A stretch of 64,000 nucleotides of DNA from CBDCWO01 sp965223405 (GCA_965223405.1 CBDCWO010000006.1:3782001-3846000), one strand, 5' to 3'. Positions 35,001 to 44,766 are shown, counted from the stretch's first letter. The notes: generated from the letters alone by a model not told the origin. Numbers and translations are program-made.

Positions 35001-38000
35001 GAAGTCCTCCAAATACTCCCGTACTTGTGGATTCCAGTTTATCCACAGTAAATCCAGTACCATAGCTGTTTACAATCGAGACCCCATCAATGGTGTTAGA
35101 AATGATTCTATCATACTCATCATAAGTGAATTTAGTTATCTTATTGTTGGCATCGGTTATCTCATTTACTAAATCGGTTGAGTAATAGGAATAAGTGCTC
35201 GTCCCGCCTCCGGGGACTGATTTTGAATCCATTCTCTGTTGAGGATCGTAAGTGTAACTATATTGGTTACTCGCAGGGGTCGTAATCAGGGTTACATTAT
35301 CATAGATATTATATTGATAAGAAGTAGTTCCATCAAGCGCATTTACTACTTCTGTGGTTCGGTCCAGTAGATCGGTTTTGGTAGTTGTGGGGTGCCCATT
35401 TTCATCGTAAGTTGTTGTGACAAAATAGCCATTTGATGTCATATAAGTGGTTGATACTTTTGATTTGTCCGGATAGGCAATTTCTACTAACTTAGTTAGC
35501 GGACTTTTTTGATATGAATTTTGTAGATATGTCCCGGGTAGAAACACTTCTTTATCTCTACGCCACATGTTATCCAGCGTGCCACCAGCTGTAATTACGT
35601 CTCCACCTCCCGGAGCATAACTCAGACTAAGGGAATGTAAATAATGGCCTAAACCGTTAAAATGTTTTTCTACTGTCTGAGTTGGAGCATCCGAATACTC
35701 AATAGAGTTAGCTATAATGTTTGGACCTCCCAAGGTATAAGTGATCTTACTTTCTTTATTGCCTAGTCTTTCTGTGATATTGGTCAGCCGCTGATGATCA
35801 TCAAATACATAATCAACTTCTTGACCATCTACCTGGATATGTTTTTTTAAGTTACGATTTGGATAATATTGATATTGCCACACAAACTCTGAATAGGTTT
35901 GGCTTTCCAGTAATCCGTTATTCCATTGATATTCAATATCAGGGATATAATGATTTCGGTCATATGTTGCAGGGTAAGCATCGGAAGTATAATTGACAAA
36001 AGTTCCTTGAAGATCCCAAATGGATCCTTCTCGGATGTAAATTTCATGGGGAACTATACATCCACTGCAGCCCGAAATATTGCTATTATAAGTGGTTCTG
36101 GATCCACTTACCACGATTCCATTTACTTTCCTGGTTTGTTCAATGACCGGTGAAATATAATGTATTCCAGGGTCAGTCATAAACGTGTAACCAAAATCAA
36201 CAGGATATTTATATTCCATACGATTTACATCGCCGTTACTATTATTAAATTGTTCCGAGGAAATTAAGTAATTGGGGTCGGTTCCGGAATCATTATATTC
36301 GTACGTGGTTATTTTATTTACGGCGTCCAGTCCATTATCATCATAGAATTTTTCATGTTTGGAAGCAAGCTTATGCCACTGTGGTACGGTTGCATAGAAA
36401 AATAGTTTTAATTCGTAAGCTAAATCACAAGTCAAATTAGGGTAACCAGTAATATTCCAATGGGCTATATCATGAATTTTATAACCCCAAATCCAATTGA
36501 ATTTATTAATGTCCAAAGGAGCATAGCTATTTGTTGTTTCTTTGACTTTCGAACCATCTTCCCGATAAACAACTTCGAGCTTTAATTGTCCATTACCCAT
36601 GTTATAAAAAATGGGTAGACCGGTAGCTAGTGGTTCGGTGAGTAAATTGTTTTCTTCAAAATTTCTAAATGTCCTTTCGATTTTACCATTATCTGCATAA
36701 TGTGTTGTTACTTGATCATATCCAATATAGTTGCCAGCATAATTATTGCTTAAAGGAAGATGGCTACTACTTGTTAGCTTAAGTACACTATGTGTGTTTT
36801 CCGTCACCAGACCGCCACACGGTCCTTGAGCACTTTTTATCGTTGCGATACTATAATTGTGTGGTTCATTAAAGAGTATTCCGGGGCCATATTCGTAGGT
36901 TTTTACTTGTGCATTTCCTTCGATAGGATCAAAATCAATCGTTTCTTTTACCCTTACTCCAGGGCCTGTTAGAAACTCTACAGCTTTATACTTGTCCCAG
37001 CTCAGATCAGCCATTAAACAAAGAATATTTTCAGGCATCACATTTCCGAAGGATGCACAAGAAGGTATGATTTCGAGTTGGTAGATACCTGGTATTAATG
37101 TCAGCACATCTTGTAACTCGAAATTGAAAGAAGAAGGACAGTACACATTTTCAATGGCTACCTCGGATTCATTATAATACCATTCTTTGATCAAATTGGC
37201 CTCACCGTCCAAAATTTTAATAACAAAACCAATACCTCCGGTTAATTGGTCATTGATGCAGTTTGAACTGCCTTGACCACAGAGGTTCAAACAATTAGCA
37301 TGAGCCAGACTCCAAACCAAATTAAATTCTACGTTGACATTATTATCGGGTCGTTCGTCGGTAATAACAAATTGTTGATATTTTCCTGTTTCCCCTGGCT
37401 GAGAAATAAAAGATAAATTGGCTTTACCAAGTCCATTTCTAACAAAGGGTACTCTAAGATTGGAATACTCATTGGATTCATATTTCAATGAAGTATACCC
37501 ACCGGTTGGGTAAATTACTTTCTGCAAGACACCGGCCTTAGTGAATTTTTCATTTGGGTTTTTGACTGCACCAGGAACTTGCACATATCTTTTAGTAGAA
37601 TAACAATCATAATATTCAATTCCTTGTTCACCGATAAATGAAGTATTGTAGTTGTTGCCTTCTGGGCCATTTGCAAATCCCCAGTAGTCAACAGAAAAAG
37701 AAGTCTTTGGAGGGAGTGGGGTTGGGTCATATTCGAATGTATGGGGTGGTATGGCATTTGATGACCCAAGGCCAACGTCCTGAACTGACAACAACTTTAA
37801 ACGTTTATGATTTGCGTTAAAATCAAGACCGATATTGAGTTCAGGTCTTGTGTCCCATCGATTCTCAGTTGGGACAGCGGGAGAAACAAAATAGTTATAA
37901 TTAAGCGCAAAAACCTTATATAGAGAACTGTTTCGATATATTTTAATGGAATCAAGTCTTTTGCCATTTTCTAAATCATCCCTGTTGTTTGAGCTTATAA

Positions 38001-39120
38001 ATTCAACCTTACCATATCGATGTGAGATTTCTTTGAGATAAACCTGATCATACCAAATTTCATTTTTGTTCAATATTTCTTTATCATGATTAACCGGACT
38101 TTCGAAGTATGAACATGGGAGATTATTCTTTGTCGTCAAATTACCACCACAAGTAAATAAGACCATATCTTGCCCTCCGGTACAACCCATGATTGGTTTT
38201 ATTTTGTTAGAACTATTTTTTTCATATGAAAAGACCAAAGAATCTTGGTTATAGGAGACAATTTTGTCCAATAACCAGGTAGAAACATGCTCAGAGGGAA
38301 AAGTGCACCCCATAGGTGAAGTGCCGTTAGGATTGTCTTCATCAAAAATATAAGATCCGGAAATAGAATATGTTTTTTGGCGAGTTATTGATTCTAATCC
38401 AAAATAATATTTCATTCCATCCGGCGTAATAATTTGAAAACCAACATTACCTGGAAGTTCGACAAGTTCAATACGTACATTGTGTGCGTCCAGCGGTATG
38501 CATTCCAATTGCTGATTCAGTACAAACTTGCCACTATAAGCACCGGCCTGGAAGGTAAAGAGATCAGGTTCTGTATCAAATTTCTGTCCATTATCATTAA
38601 ACAACTGCTCGCAGAATTCATCCCCATCTCCTGGGGTATTAGCACTAGTTTTGTTGAAATAATATTCTATTCCAGTACCCAAGTAATCATAAGGTGACTC
38701 TCCACTGCTAAAATCATCTGGAGTCTTGAGGTTTTCTCCAAGTTGAGAATAAGAGAAAGGTGGTTCGCACTTGGTTTCATATTGCGCAAAATCATCATAA
38801 CCTCGGATCACCCTGGTAATCATTCCACCCGCGTTTAATGTCCACCCCAATCCTACCCAACTGGCTTCATCGGAAACCCGGTTACCACTTGCATGATAAC
38901 TAAGAGACAACGGTAAATCTATATCTCTGGCTTTGACGGAATATAACGGTATGTTTATGCTGGGCACTCCGGAGTAATGACTTACAGGAACATCACCATA
39001 TTTCCCAAACGCTGCGGCTTCAGGAGCCGGTGGAATAAATGATTCTTGAGAACTAAATGTCTGCGCACTTAGGTTACATATGTATATATTGAAAGCTATT
39101 ATTATACAAAAGCGTCTCAT
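32002..39120 (-). CDS. Full-length RHS repeat toxin with HExxH tip
   Basis: A 2372-residue secreted RHS protein. A signal peptide (residues 1-19, ending LSAQ) is followed by a Bacteroidota-type N-terminal module (VPVSHYSGVPSINIPLYSVK, LPLSLSYHASGNRVSD). Many YD repeats then build the RHS shell, for example YSYTYDPQQRMDSKS. Around residues 1490-1780 a cysteine-containing insert is present, with two related units (FLYRVRFCTGDEMYVLQDYL and TLYRVLLCDGTELYLMADEL). The core ends with YDYGARFYDPSIGRFTGVDP and DNNPISNVDPDGRS. The tip has LAHETLHGLLAKS (HExxH near residue 2304) and a later SEHLAR as a possible third ligand, so it is a probable metallopeptidase. It is the only intact RHS here, downstream of two surface-protein genes and followed by its immunity gene. 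Confidence 0.88.
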   Translation of the reverse strand: MRRFCIIIAFNIYICNLSAQTFSSQESFIPPAPEAAAFGKYGDVPVSHYSGVPSINIPLYSVKARDIDLPLSLSYHASGNRVSDEASWVGLGWTLNAGGMITRVIRGYDDFAQYETKCEPPFSYSQLGENLKTPDDFSSGESPYDYLGTGIEYYFNKTSANTPGDGDEFCEQLFNDNGQKFDTEPDLFTFQAGAYSGKFVLNQQLECIPLDAHNVRIELVELPGNVGFQIITPDGMKYYFGLESITRQKTYSISGSYIFDEDNPNGTSPMGCTFPSEHVSTWLLDKIVSYNQDSLVFSYEKNSSNKIKPIMGCTGGQDMVLFTCGGNLTTKNNLPCSYFESPVNHDKEILNKNEIWYDQVYLKEISHRYGKVEFISSNNRDDLENGKRLDSIKIYRNSSLYKVFALNYNYFVSPAVPTENRWDTRPELNIGLDFNANHKRLKLLSVQDVGLGSSNAIPPHTFEYDPTPLPPKTSFSVDYWGFANGPEGNNYNTSFIGEQGIEYYDCYSTKRYVQVPGAVKNPNEKFTKAGVLQKVIYPTGGYTSLKYESNEYSNLRVPFVRNGLGKANLSFISQPGETGKYQQFVITDERPDNNVNVEFNLVWSLAHANCLNLCGQGSSNCINDQLTGGIGFVIKILDGEANLIKEWYYNESEVAIENVYCPSSFNFELQDVLTLIPGIYQLEIIPSCASFGNVMPENILCLMADLSWDKYKAVEFLTGPGVRVKETIDFDPIEGNAQVKTYEYGPGILFNEPHNYSIATIKSAQGPCGGLVTENTHSVLKLTSSSHLPLSNNYAGNYIGYDQVTTHYADNGKIERTFRNFEENNLLTEPLATGLPIFYNMGNGQLKLEVVYREDGSKVKETTNSYAPLDINKFNWIWGYKIHDIAHWNITGYPNLTCDLAYELKLFFYATVPQWHKLASKHEKFYDDNGLDAVNKITTYEYNDSGTDPNYLISSEQFNNSNGDVNRMEYKYPVDFGYTFMTDPGIHYISPVIEQTRKVNGIVVSGSRTTYNSNISGCSGCIVPHEIYIREGSIWDLQGTFVNYTSDAYPATYDRNHYIPDIEYQWNNGLLESQTYSEFVWQYQYYPNRNLKKHIQVDGQEVDYVFDDHQRLTNITERLGNKESKITYTLGGPNIIANSIEYSDAPTQTVEKHFNGLGHYLHSLSLSYAPGGGDVITAGGTLDNMWRRDKEVFLPGTYLQNSYQKSPLTKLVEIAYPDKSKVSTTYMTSNGYFVTTTYDENGHPTTTKTDLLDRTTEVVNALDGTTSYQYNIYDNVTLITTPASNQYSYTYDPQQRMDSKSVPGGGTSTYSYYSTDLVNEITDANNKITKFTYDEYDRIISNTIDGVSIVNSYGTGFTVDKLESTSTGVFGGLPLSASFIYDDYGRIDSKSCTTILGADEYSYDYDMADRTLYRHRNHLSSLNIIENMEYDRWGRLEKHFHKIGGGPEVTIQSNTWNGRDELLGRKYYSPSGHALQSMDYAYEIRGWLRSINHFVDSDTLVDICIPPDTLDTYEIIYRPKSTTDTIATIDEILKIRWGRAINIEDYDPCMTMVCDTLPCSQAEIINQSYSITNILRITDSALLRREPIACEGESIKLLDKVDLEEVGTNTFLYRVRFCTGDEMYVLQDYLSLIVGSYEILQEIAITSPTQTLTVLDGTVQLTLPLTELLARVLRGETPDINNYQDCEPSDCEKTPPTCNSSDLQAQKHYLDSLEGLIDSIDVSTLSFPVTLYRVLLCDGTELYLMADELNALPGDFTILQQTLVESDTTFLKTSIDHEGQLDYKDLFAQQLFYNKSNDVLRGKARKNGDISYQLWQSVGRQIMGYGYWYDEINRLKKATYGEYVDNKLMRTRRYDVYGDENEQIRYDADGNIESLIRHGPDLCTNGALYQVIDDLKFTINQNRMTAVAELSNKQGYHPGPGGAFNYDAAGNMTSVGNKGSTVVFNGLNLPQSATFTVGASMVWTYAADGRKLEHIGPDGTRQHADGIEVRDGKKFIYFPDGRAYLNDDQSAWVYEYALKDHLGNARVVIADINLNGTIDTHPDSLEILQENHYYPFGMNHEGEWIRQLDPINSYMYNGKEFTEDSLDVDGDGRLEMALDWYDYGARFYDPSIGRFTGVDPSSELIPSLSVFHYGDNNPISNVDPDGRSFFRSSYLNSRGGHWSDILGPTFEEQRDKEELAKAEEPPPVTLYLANQTSLSTSQILQIIDISSNIFYSQGVTNLFHYKLISPTNFKNLKISSLDPKLAWRFISSPSITYASGGNTLFYEKDFGSTQDIYNSYINIHTSTRKNGTFDLKKIGYVLAHETLHGLLAKSSYYLTRRRYDINNSSDLRGHFNQLPNLIFDGKGNKSSNYILSEHLARLKAYRIALQKE
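32816..33590 (-). repeat. RHS core block shared with the orphan copy at 26750-27869
   Basis: About 775 bases of the intact RHS core are nearly identical to the orphan copy (26750-27370 plus 27716-27869, with the MITE removed). Differences seen by eye are isolated substitutions. The match ends near YDYGARFYDP at the tip side and after DNKLMRTRR at the other side. It is long enough for homologous recombination between the two copies. Confidence 0.85.
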
Positions 39121-39213
39121 TCTTATAATTTTATCATGTGTAAGTTCAAACTAGAGTGACTGTGGTATTTGTTAATAGTAAGATCATTAGTATTTTTCCA
39201 ATGTGATATCCAG

Positions 39214-42200
39214 TTATTTAATAATTATCAAGCGTTCTCTTCGCAATGAATCTCCAACTTTCAATTTCAAAAAGTAGGTTCCACTAGGATACATTGATAA
39301 GGGAATCTCAAACTTATTTATACCCCGATAAGTGTCAAGTGGAAGACGTAAAAGCTCGTTCCCTTGCAAATCATAGATAGTTGCTTTAATCGATTCCGAG
39401 TGTGGTTGATAAAATTCTACATTGAGGAAGTTGGTAGTTGGATTTGGATACATTTTGAAGTATTTGTCCTTGGTACTTAATTCTGGCTCTGCTAACGGTT
39501 GGGGGCATGAAGTACCATAGGTGTAAATTGTATCAATATTTCCATCATTGTAATCCACTACTAAGCTCCAACTTTCACAGGCACAATTGATATCGGCGAC
39601 TTCCAAATAATAATCTCGCTCGATGCATACCCCATCCGGGCCGGCTAGATATTGTCCTGCATTGGTTAGAGATAAAGCATAATTACTCTGCCTGATTTGT
39701 GTTAATCCTATCGACTTATATGAGCCCTGACTATTAGGGTTAGCAGTATAATCACAACTTGATCCCGGAGCTGCGCTAGGGTATGTATAGGTAAATTTCA
39801 GAATGCCGGATTGTGTGAAATCGCACTGACCTTCATAGATGTTAAGGAACTTAGATCCGGGAACATCCTCACCGCAATATCCATTATCCAATCGAATTTT
39901 CACAAACTGGTTGCTATTGAGACTCTCAATATGCGTTCTTAGCTGTTGATAATAGGAGAACATATTTTGGGGAAAACTAAACTCATAGACAATTTGCGGA
40001 TTGTTGGCCAATTCAACAATGTTAATTAAATTGCCGATATCATCACCACAACCCATGACTTGGTTTGATGTTTCATAACAACTTGAAACGGATATTATTG
40101 AATTCTGATTTACCCGATCCATGTCAAAACAGTAATGATCCCAAATGTAATCGGCATTCATATTTGGATCCGACGTTAAATTTATATTACATGCATTTTG
40201 TGAAATTGGGTTTAATGCACTGAAACTAAGCGTATCAAACAATCCGGGAGAGCAGGTATCTCTGTTACAACATTTCACTCTTAAATCCCATTCGGTGATT
40301 AGTTGATTGGAGCCCACATTGTCAATGTAAATGGTTATAAAGTTTTGTCCGGGTACATAGGGAATGTCGTAGACCCTCACTCTTTCAAACCCCAGGGTAC
40401 TTTGACTGTAGGGGTTGTCCAGGAGTTGGTTGTTATACTCCAAGGTTATTTGATCCGGATTGGTATAATTGACGAATCCAACTTTTAATGTAGTAGTATC
40501 CGTAATAAAGAATTCAACCTTAGCGTGAGCTTCAGCACTTCCCGACCCTATATATGATTGTGAATATTCTACTCCACATTTCAGGGTATCAATGTATAAG
40601 GAATCAAAACAAAACAACTCGAATCCCACATCACTGGCAATAATTTTGGGTACATAGACTCCACCTTTGACTGGATAAAATGAAATGGCAGGGTGCTTGA
40701 ATGTGGTGCTGTCGTAATATATGCCGGAAGCACTTCTGAATACTTCATCGCCTTCTCGATTAATCCAAACTATCAGGTAGTTGTCTACAGGTTCACCCAG
40801 ATAGGTTAGATCCCCCCATTTTAAACCGATTATGGAGTCTTCGACCGGAAGTGAAAGACTATCACAAACCGGCCAGAAGAAAACCGTGCTATCCATGCAA
40901 ATACTATCACATGTTGATATTACTTTATAGTACCCTACACTATCTGGATTAAGAGTGTCATTATTTGCCCACGTAATGTCACTCCACAAAGAATCAACCG
41001 AAACCCTATAATACCAACTGTAATCTATTACTCCATCACAGGAGTCACGACTTGCAAATAATGTATCTCTGTACTGAAATATGGTTAAACTTGTATCGCA
41101 AATGGGTGAGGATTTTTGAATATATACCCAAATACTGGCAGGTTTCATATTACCACAATCGTCATTGATTAAAAATGTAACTTGAAAAAAGGTATCAACC
41201 GAACAGTCGTAACCATTAATATCAAAAACTTGATCCAGGTTATCCTGCCAAACTACGTTTGAACAATTATCTTTTGCCTCGCCCTCACCATGGTTGGCAA
41301 TCCAATTGTTAATCGTATCAGCTATATGATAAGAACTATCACAATAAAGAATCAGATTTTTGGGAAATGTGGTAAATATGGGGGGATCTATATCATAAAT
41401 CCTTATGTATCCGGTATCCACGCTTTGTCGGTCGCAATCCGAGACCGCATAAAATTCCACCATAATCACCGTGTCACACCTTTGCGCGATGCCGTTATAA
41501 TTGTAAAAGGTATGTAAATTCCCACAGACACTGTCGAGGATGCCACCTCCGAGATTATCCAACCATTCCTGTACATGGGCTTCCATAATATGAAGTGAAT
41601 CACATTTTATTTCCAAGTCTTCCGGAGAGACGATCCAGTATGGGTATATATCATCATCAATGGTTATACTTGCTTGGGTACTAATTGAATTCCCACAAGA
41701 ATCTGTCGCTGTAAATGTAACGGTAGTAAATCCGGCATTACCGCAGAAGGTATTTATTCCGTTATAATTATTCGTTAGAGACAGGGTGCCGCAAGATGAG
41801 AAAAACCTGCCACCTCCCTGATCCGCAAGCCAGGCAGCGATTTCAATATGATAATCACTTTGGTAGTAGCAAGGAAAATACAAGTCTTTGGGTGGCAAAT
41901 ACCAAAGGGTATCATTTTGATCCGAAGGGATGCAATTGAGTTCACAGATGTTTGAAGGTAAGTCAAAAGAAGTTGTAGCGGGAAGGTGTATCCAATTGGA
42001 TTCGTTGACTATTTCCGCTTGAATTTGTAAAACACTTTTATCACTAAGACTTTCACACGCATAATAGGTTGCAATTTCCAAAGAATCTCTTTGGACGGCC
42101 AGGCAAGAGATGTCCGGATGTAAATCGGACAGGAAATCCGGATTTGTGTATGGATCTATAATTTGCCAATCAGCGCCAATTTGGATTCCATGTATTACGG

Positions 42201-43530
42201 GGCCATTAAAATAGGCATAGTCACTAAGCAAAGTCCACTCCCCCTGCATAACAAATAATGCATTCGGGTGTTGTGTAGTCAAATTAATATTATTAGTAGG
42301 TGAAAGACCATTAGCCTCAACAATAAAATCGTTAGTTGAAACGCCATTTATTTCAAAATTTGTAGCTAATAAAGAACCTCCTGAAGCTGGAAGTTCAAGG
42401 CAGATAACACTACCCTTTGCCAAAACTTGATTGCTGTTATAAGTCACTTTCTGAGAAGCAAGGGCTCCGGACCGATTTTTCATCGCGGAATACCACTTTC
42501 CTTTGGTGGCATCGCTGAGATCATTCTCATAGATGGCATTTACCAAATCGAACGAAGTGCCCTGATTTATAGGCCTGGTGTTGGTTAGAATGATTTTATC
42601 CGTTCCATTTTGAATATCATTATCCACCCCTATAATCAGGATATCTCCGGGACATAATGCTTCAATAGAATCTTGCACATCATCCTTGACTATAACATGT
42701 ATTCTTGCATTTCGGCAAATATTGGTTCTATTACCCTGAGTCTTTACCAATTCAAAATAGTAATCGGTATGTTCATCCTTAATACCGTTGGGAATGGTCA
42801 AGGGAATATCAAAACAGATTAAAGTGTCATTGGGGTTAATATTAAAAGAGAGGGTATTGTATCCGGTAAAATGTGGATGGGTTGTATCCTGGAGTACAAT
42901 ATCTATTTTGGAATGGTTACGACCACCTTCTTTCTTAATACAGAATTGTGCTGTGTCGCCTTCCTGAACTACAATTAAAGTATCCAAGAAAAAAATGCAA
43001 GTACTATCTTTAGGGCTAAACGGTTTGAATCGGAAGTCTACTTCTGCACTTTGAGCTGAGATTGGAGTCAATATTGCTTTAATTAGAGCAGAATCTGTGG
43101 TTAATTGAATGCTTTTAATGATCGATTCATTATGCAAAACCAAGATTTCATTTGGAGTACGGCCAATCAGGATTGAGTCCCCATTGATGATGGTGTCAAT
43201 ACTGATCACATTGCCAATGTTGTCCAGGATGGTTTGGTTGGCTATAGTGTATGAATAGATAGAATCTTCAACTTGCAGTTCAATTCCCAGGTCCGTATAG
43301 GAATCAAAATTGTTTTTAAGAGTAAGCGAAATAGCTACAGTGTCTTGTGGCGTAATGTTTTCTTCCAGGAGTATATATCCCGGTTGGATAGCTCCTTGAA
43401 ATATTTTACTCATATTTTTCACTATGATGCAGGTATCGCTATTATTTTCGAGTTTCGCATGTACAAACTGGTATTGGCCCCATAAAAGTGCAGGAGCAAA
43501 AAGCAGTAGAAAGACGTTGGTATATTTCAT
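39214..43530 (-). CDS. Large T9SS-sorted surface protein
   Basis: A 1438-residue secreted protein with signal peptide (MKYTNVFLLLFAPALLWGQ). An N-terminal CalX-beta-like region is followed by several cysteine-rich units of a recurring type, each with LPPKDLYFPCYYQSDYHIEI or similar, an AWLADQGGG-like segment and a VTFTATDSCGN ending, which resemble HYR-type adhesin domains. The C-terminal 85 residues are a T9SS type A sorting domain (KMYPNPTTNFLNVEF, ATIYDLQGNELLRL, YPSGTYFLKLKVG). It is therefore exported and anchored by the type IX system. It lies 93 bases upstream of the RHS gene on the same strand, so the two may be coexpressed. Confidence 0.82.
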   Translation of the reverse strand: MKYTNVFLLLFAPALLWGQYQFVHAKLENNSDTCIIVKNMSKIFQGAIQPGYILLEENITPQDTVAISLTLKNNFDSYTDLGIELQVEDSIYSYTIANQTILDNIGNVISIDTIINGDSILIGRTPNEILVLHNESIIKSIQLTTDSALIKAILTPISAQSAEVDFRFKPFSPKDSTCIFFLDTLIVVQEGDTAQFCIKKEGGRNHSKIDIVLQDTTHPHFTGYNTLSFNINPNDTLICFDIPLTIPNGIKDEHTDYYFELVKTQGNRTNICRNARIHVIVKDDVQDSIEALCPGDILIIGVDNDIQNGTDKIILTNTRPINQGTSFDLVNAIYENDLSDATKGKWYSAMKNRSGALASQKVTYNSNQVLAKGSVICLELPASGGSLLATNFEINGVSTNDFIVEANGLSPTNNINLTTQHPNALFVMQGEWTLLSDYAYFNGPVIHGIQIGADWQIIDPYTNPDFLSDLHPDISCLAVQRDSLEIATYYACESLSDKSVLQIQAEIVNESNWIHLPATTSFDLPSNICELNCIPSDQNDTLWYLPPKDLYFPCYYQSDYHIEIAAWLADQGGGRFFSSCGTLSLTNNYNGINTFCGNAGFTTVTFTATDSCGNSISTQASITIDDDIYPYWIVSPEDLEIKCDSLHIMEAHVQEWLDNLGGGILDSVCGNLHTFYNYNGIAQRCDTVIMVEFYAVSDCDRQSVDTGYIRIYDIDPPIFTTFPKNLILYCDSSYHIADTINNWIANHGEGEAKDNCSNVVWQDNLDQVFDINGYDCSVDTFFQVTFLINDDCGNMKPASIWVYIQKSSPICDTSLTIFQYRDTLFASRDSCDGVIDYSWYYRVSVDSLWSDITWANNDTLNPDSVGYYKVISTCDSICMDSTVFFWPVCDSLSLPVEDSIIGLKWGDLTYLGEPVDNYLIVWINREGDEVFRSASGIYYDSTTFKHPAISFYPVKGGVYVPKIIASDVGFELFCFDSLYIDTLKCGVEYSQSYIGSGSAEAHAKVEFFITDTTTLKVGFVNYTNPDQITLEYNNQLLDNPYSQSTLGFERVRVYDIPYVPGQNFITIYIDNVGSNQLITEWDLRVKCCNRDTCSPGLFDTLSFSALNPISQNACNINLTSDPNMNADYIWDHYCFDMDRVNQNSIISVSSCYETSNQVMGCGDDIGNLINIVELANNPQIVYEFSFPQNMFSYYQQLRTHIESLNSNQFVKIRLDNGYCGEDVPGSKFLNIYEGQCDFTQSGILKFTYTYPSAAPGSSCDYTANPNSQGSYKSIGLTQIRQSNYALSLTNAGQYLAGPDGVCIERDYYLEVADINCACESWSLVVDYNDGNIDTIYTYGTSCPQPLAEPELSTKDKYFKMYPNPTTNFLNVEFYQPHSESIKATIYDLQGNELLRLPLDTYRGINKFEIPLSMYPSGTYFLKLKVGDSLRRERLIIIK

Positions 43531-43553
43531 AGCAATAAGGTAGGTTCGGGAGA

Positions 43554-43655
43554 TTATTTTGGAATGGATTCTTTTAGCGATTTCAGTTCAAACTGTAGCT
43601 CCAGAATTGTCTTATTTTGATTGATTAAATAAAGGGTAAGTTCCTCTATTTTCAT
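43554..43655 (-). pseudogene. Out-of-frame coiled-coil tail of the upstream fibre-like protein
   Basis: Thirty-three codons starting MKIEELTLYLINQNKTILEL and ending at 43554. The sequence closely resembles the coiled coil LLQKVEEMMLYILQLKQ at the end of the protein at 43666, and such proteins often end in repeated KIEELTLYLI units. The frame also continues upstream (NKRLLMKIEEL) inside the end of that gene. It is either a tail cut off by a frameshift or a tiny separate gene; the former seems more likely. Confidence 0.4.
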
Positions 43656-43665
43656 TAGCAATCGT

Positions 43666-44766
43666 TTATTCTTTTGGTTTCGGCAGTTTAAGGAAATTGC
43701 AATCCATTTCAACTTTTTTGATTCTTTGAGATAGAGTTGCATTATATTGCTTCAACTGCAAAATATACAGCATCATTTCTTCTACTTTTTGCAATAAGTT
43801 CATGTTCATTTGTAGTAGTTCGACCCCTTCTTTTTCCATAACGGCTGCGGGTGGAATGCCTGGTAAATGCTGGTGGATGTTCAAATAGTTTTGCATAGAA
43901 TCCAATGAGATCAATGGATATTCAGGAGCAAAAACATAATCTGGGCCTGGCACGGTAAGATCGGCCCTGAATTCTGTAGCATGTACCTGCCCATTGACCG
44001 TAAGCCGTGCATCTGGTGCCGATGTATTAATGCCTACATTTCCAGTATTGTAATAGATCACACTATCTATTTGGGTCCAAACCAGGCTTGGTTTTCCTTC
44101 ATTGAAAAGCGTTTCTACTTCTGTCATCGTAAGTGGACGGTTGTAGACTCGGATATCATCTAGCCAACCTTTGAAAGAATAGGTGGAGGGTGAATATCCC
44201 CCATATCCAAAAGTATAATCATCAAATAAATTATAAGATTTAGATGCTGTCCCGGTTAGAGCATCGTTCACATAAATGTTTACCTGACTTCCATTACTAG
44301 TTATTGTATAAAGGGCCCATGAATTAACTTGGATGGAATTATTGTTAAAATCATAAAAGTCTGTATCCCCATCAAATCTTAGTAGGACATCGTCATTATA
44401 AAAATAGACAAATCCCTTTGAACTACCTTCATCAGATAAATTACCCAAAGGCATATCATTTAAGTCACCATCATGATTCCAATTAGCCCAAAATGAAATT
44501 GTCCAGTTGGAAATTGTAGTATTACCCGGCACTGATACGGTTATATTATCATCAATTCCATCAAAAAAATATGACGACAAACTATTGTTGAATCTGTCAT
44601 TCGCAAGAATAGCCCCTGATACAACTCCATGGTTGGCGGCTACAGCATCATTTGCATTTCCATTAAAGGGATAGTGTGCTATCAATCCATCCATTGGAAC
44701 TTGTGCCACGGATGTGGAAATTAAAAAGAGTAGGATTGTAACGTTGATTAATAAATTGCATTTCAT
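43666..44766 (-). CDS. LamG-domain protein with fibre-like C-terminus
   Basis: A secreted protein of about 366 residues. The start chosen is ATG at 44766 (MKCNLLINVTILLFLISTSVA), with a TTG four codons earlier as alternative. Residues about 25-215 form a LamG/concanavalin-like jellyroll: LIAHYPFNGNANDAVAANHG, YFFDGIDDNITV, WLDDIRVYNRPLTMTEVETL. Then comes the fibre-type unit GNVGINTSAPDARLTVNGQV, and a region FAPEYPLISLDSMQNYLNIH with HLPGIPPAAVMEKEGVEL found before C-terminal coiled coils in phage-fibre-like proteins. It may form a surface fibre binding carbohydrate. It heads the minus-strand group leading to the RHS gene. Confidence 0.8.
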   Translation of the reverse strand: MKCNLLINVTILLFLISTSVAQVPMDGLIAHYPFNGNANDAVAANHGVVSGAILANDRFNNSLSSYFFDGIDDNITVSVPGNTTISNWTISFWANWNHDGDLNDMPLGNLSDEGSSKGFVYFYNDDVLLRFDGDTDFYDFNNNSIQVNSWALYTITSNGSQVNIYVNDALTGTASKSYNLFDDYTFGYGGYSPSTYSFKGWLDDIRVYNRPLTMTEVETLFNEGKPSLVWTQIDSVIYYNTGNVGINTSAPDARLTVNGQVHATEFRADLTVPGPDYVFAPEYPLISLDSMQNYLNIHQHLPGIPPAAVMEKEGVELLQMNMNLLQKVEEMMLYILQLKQYNATLSQRIKKVEMDCNFLKLPKPKE

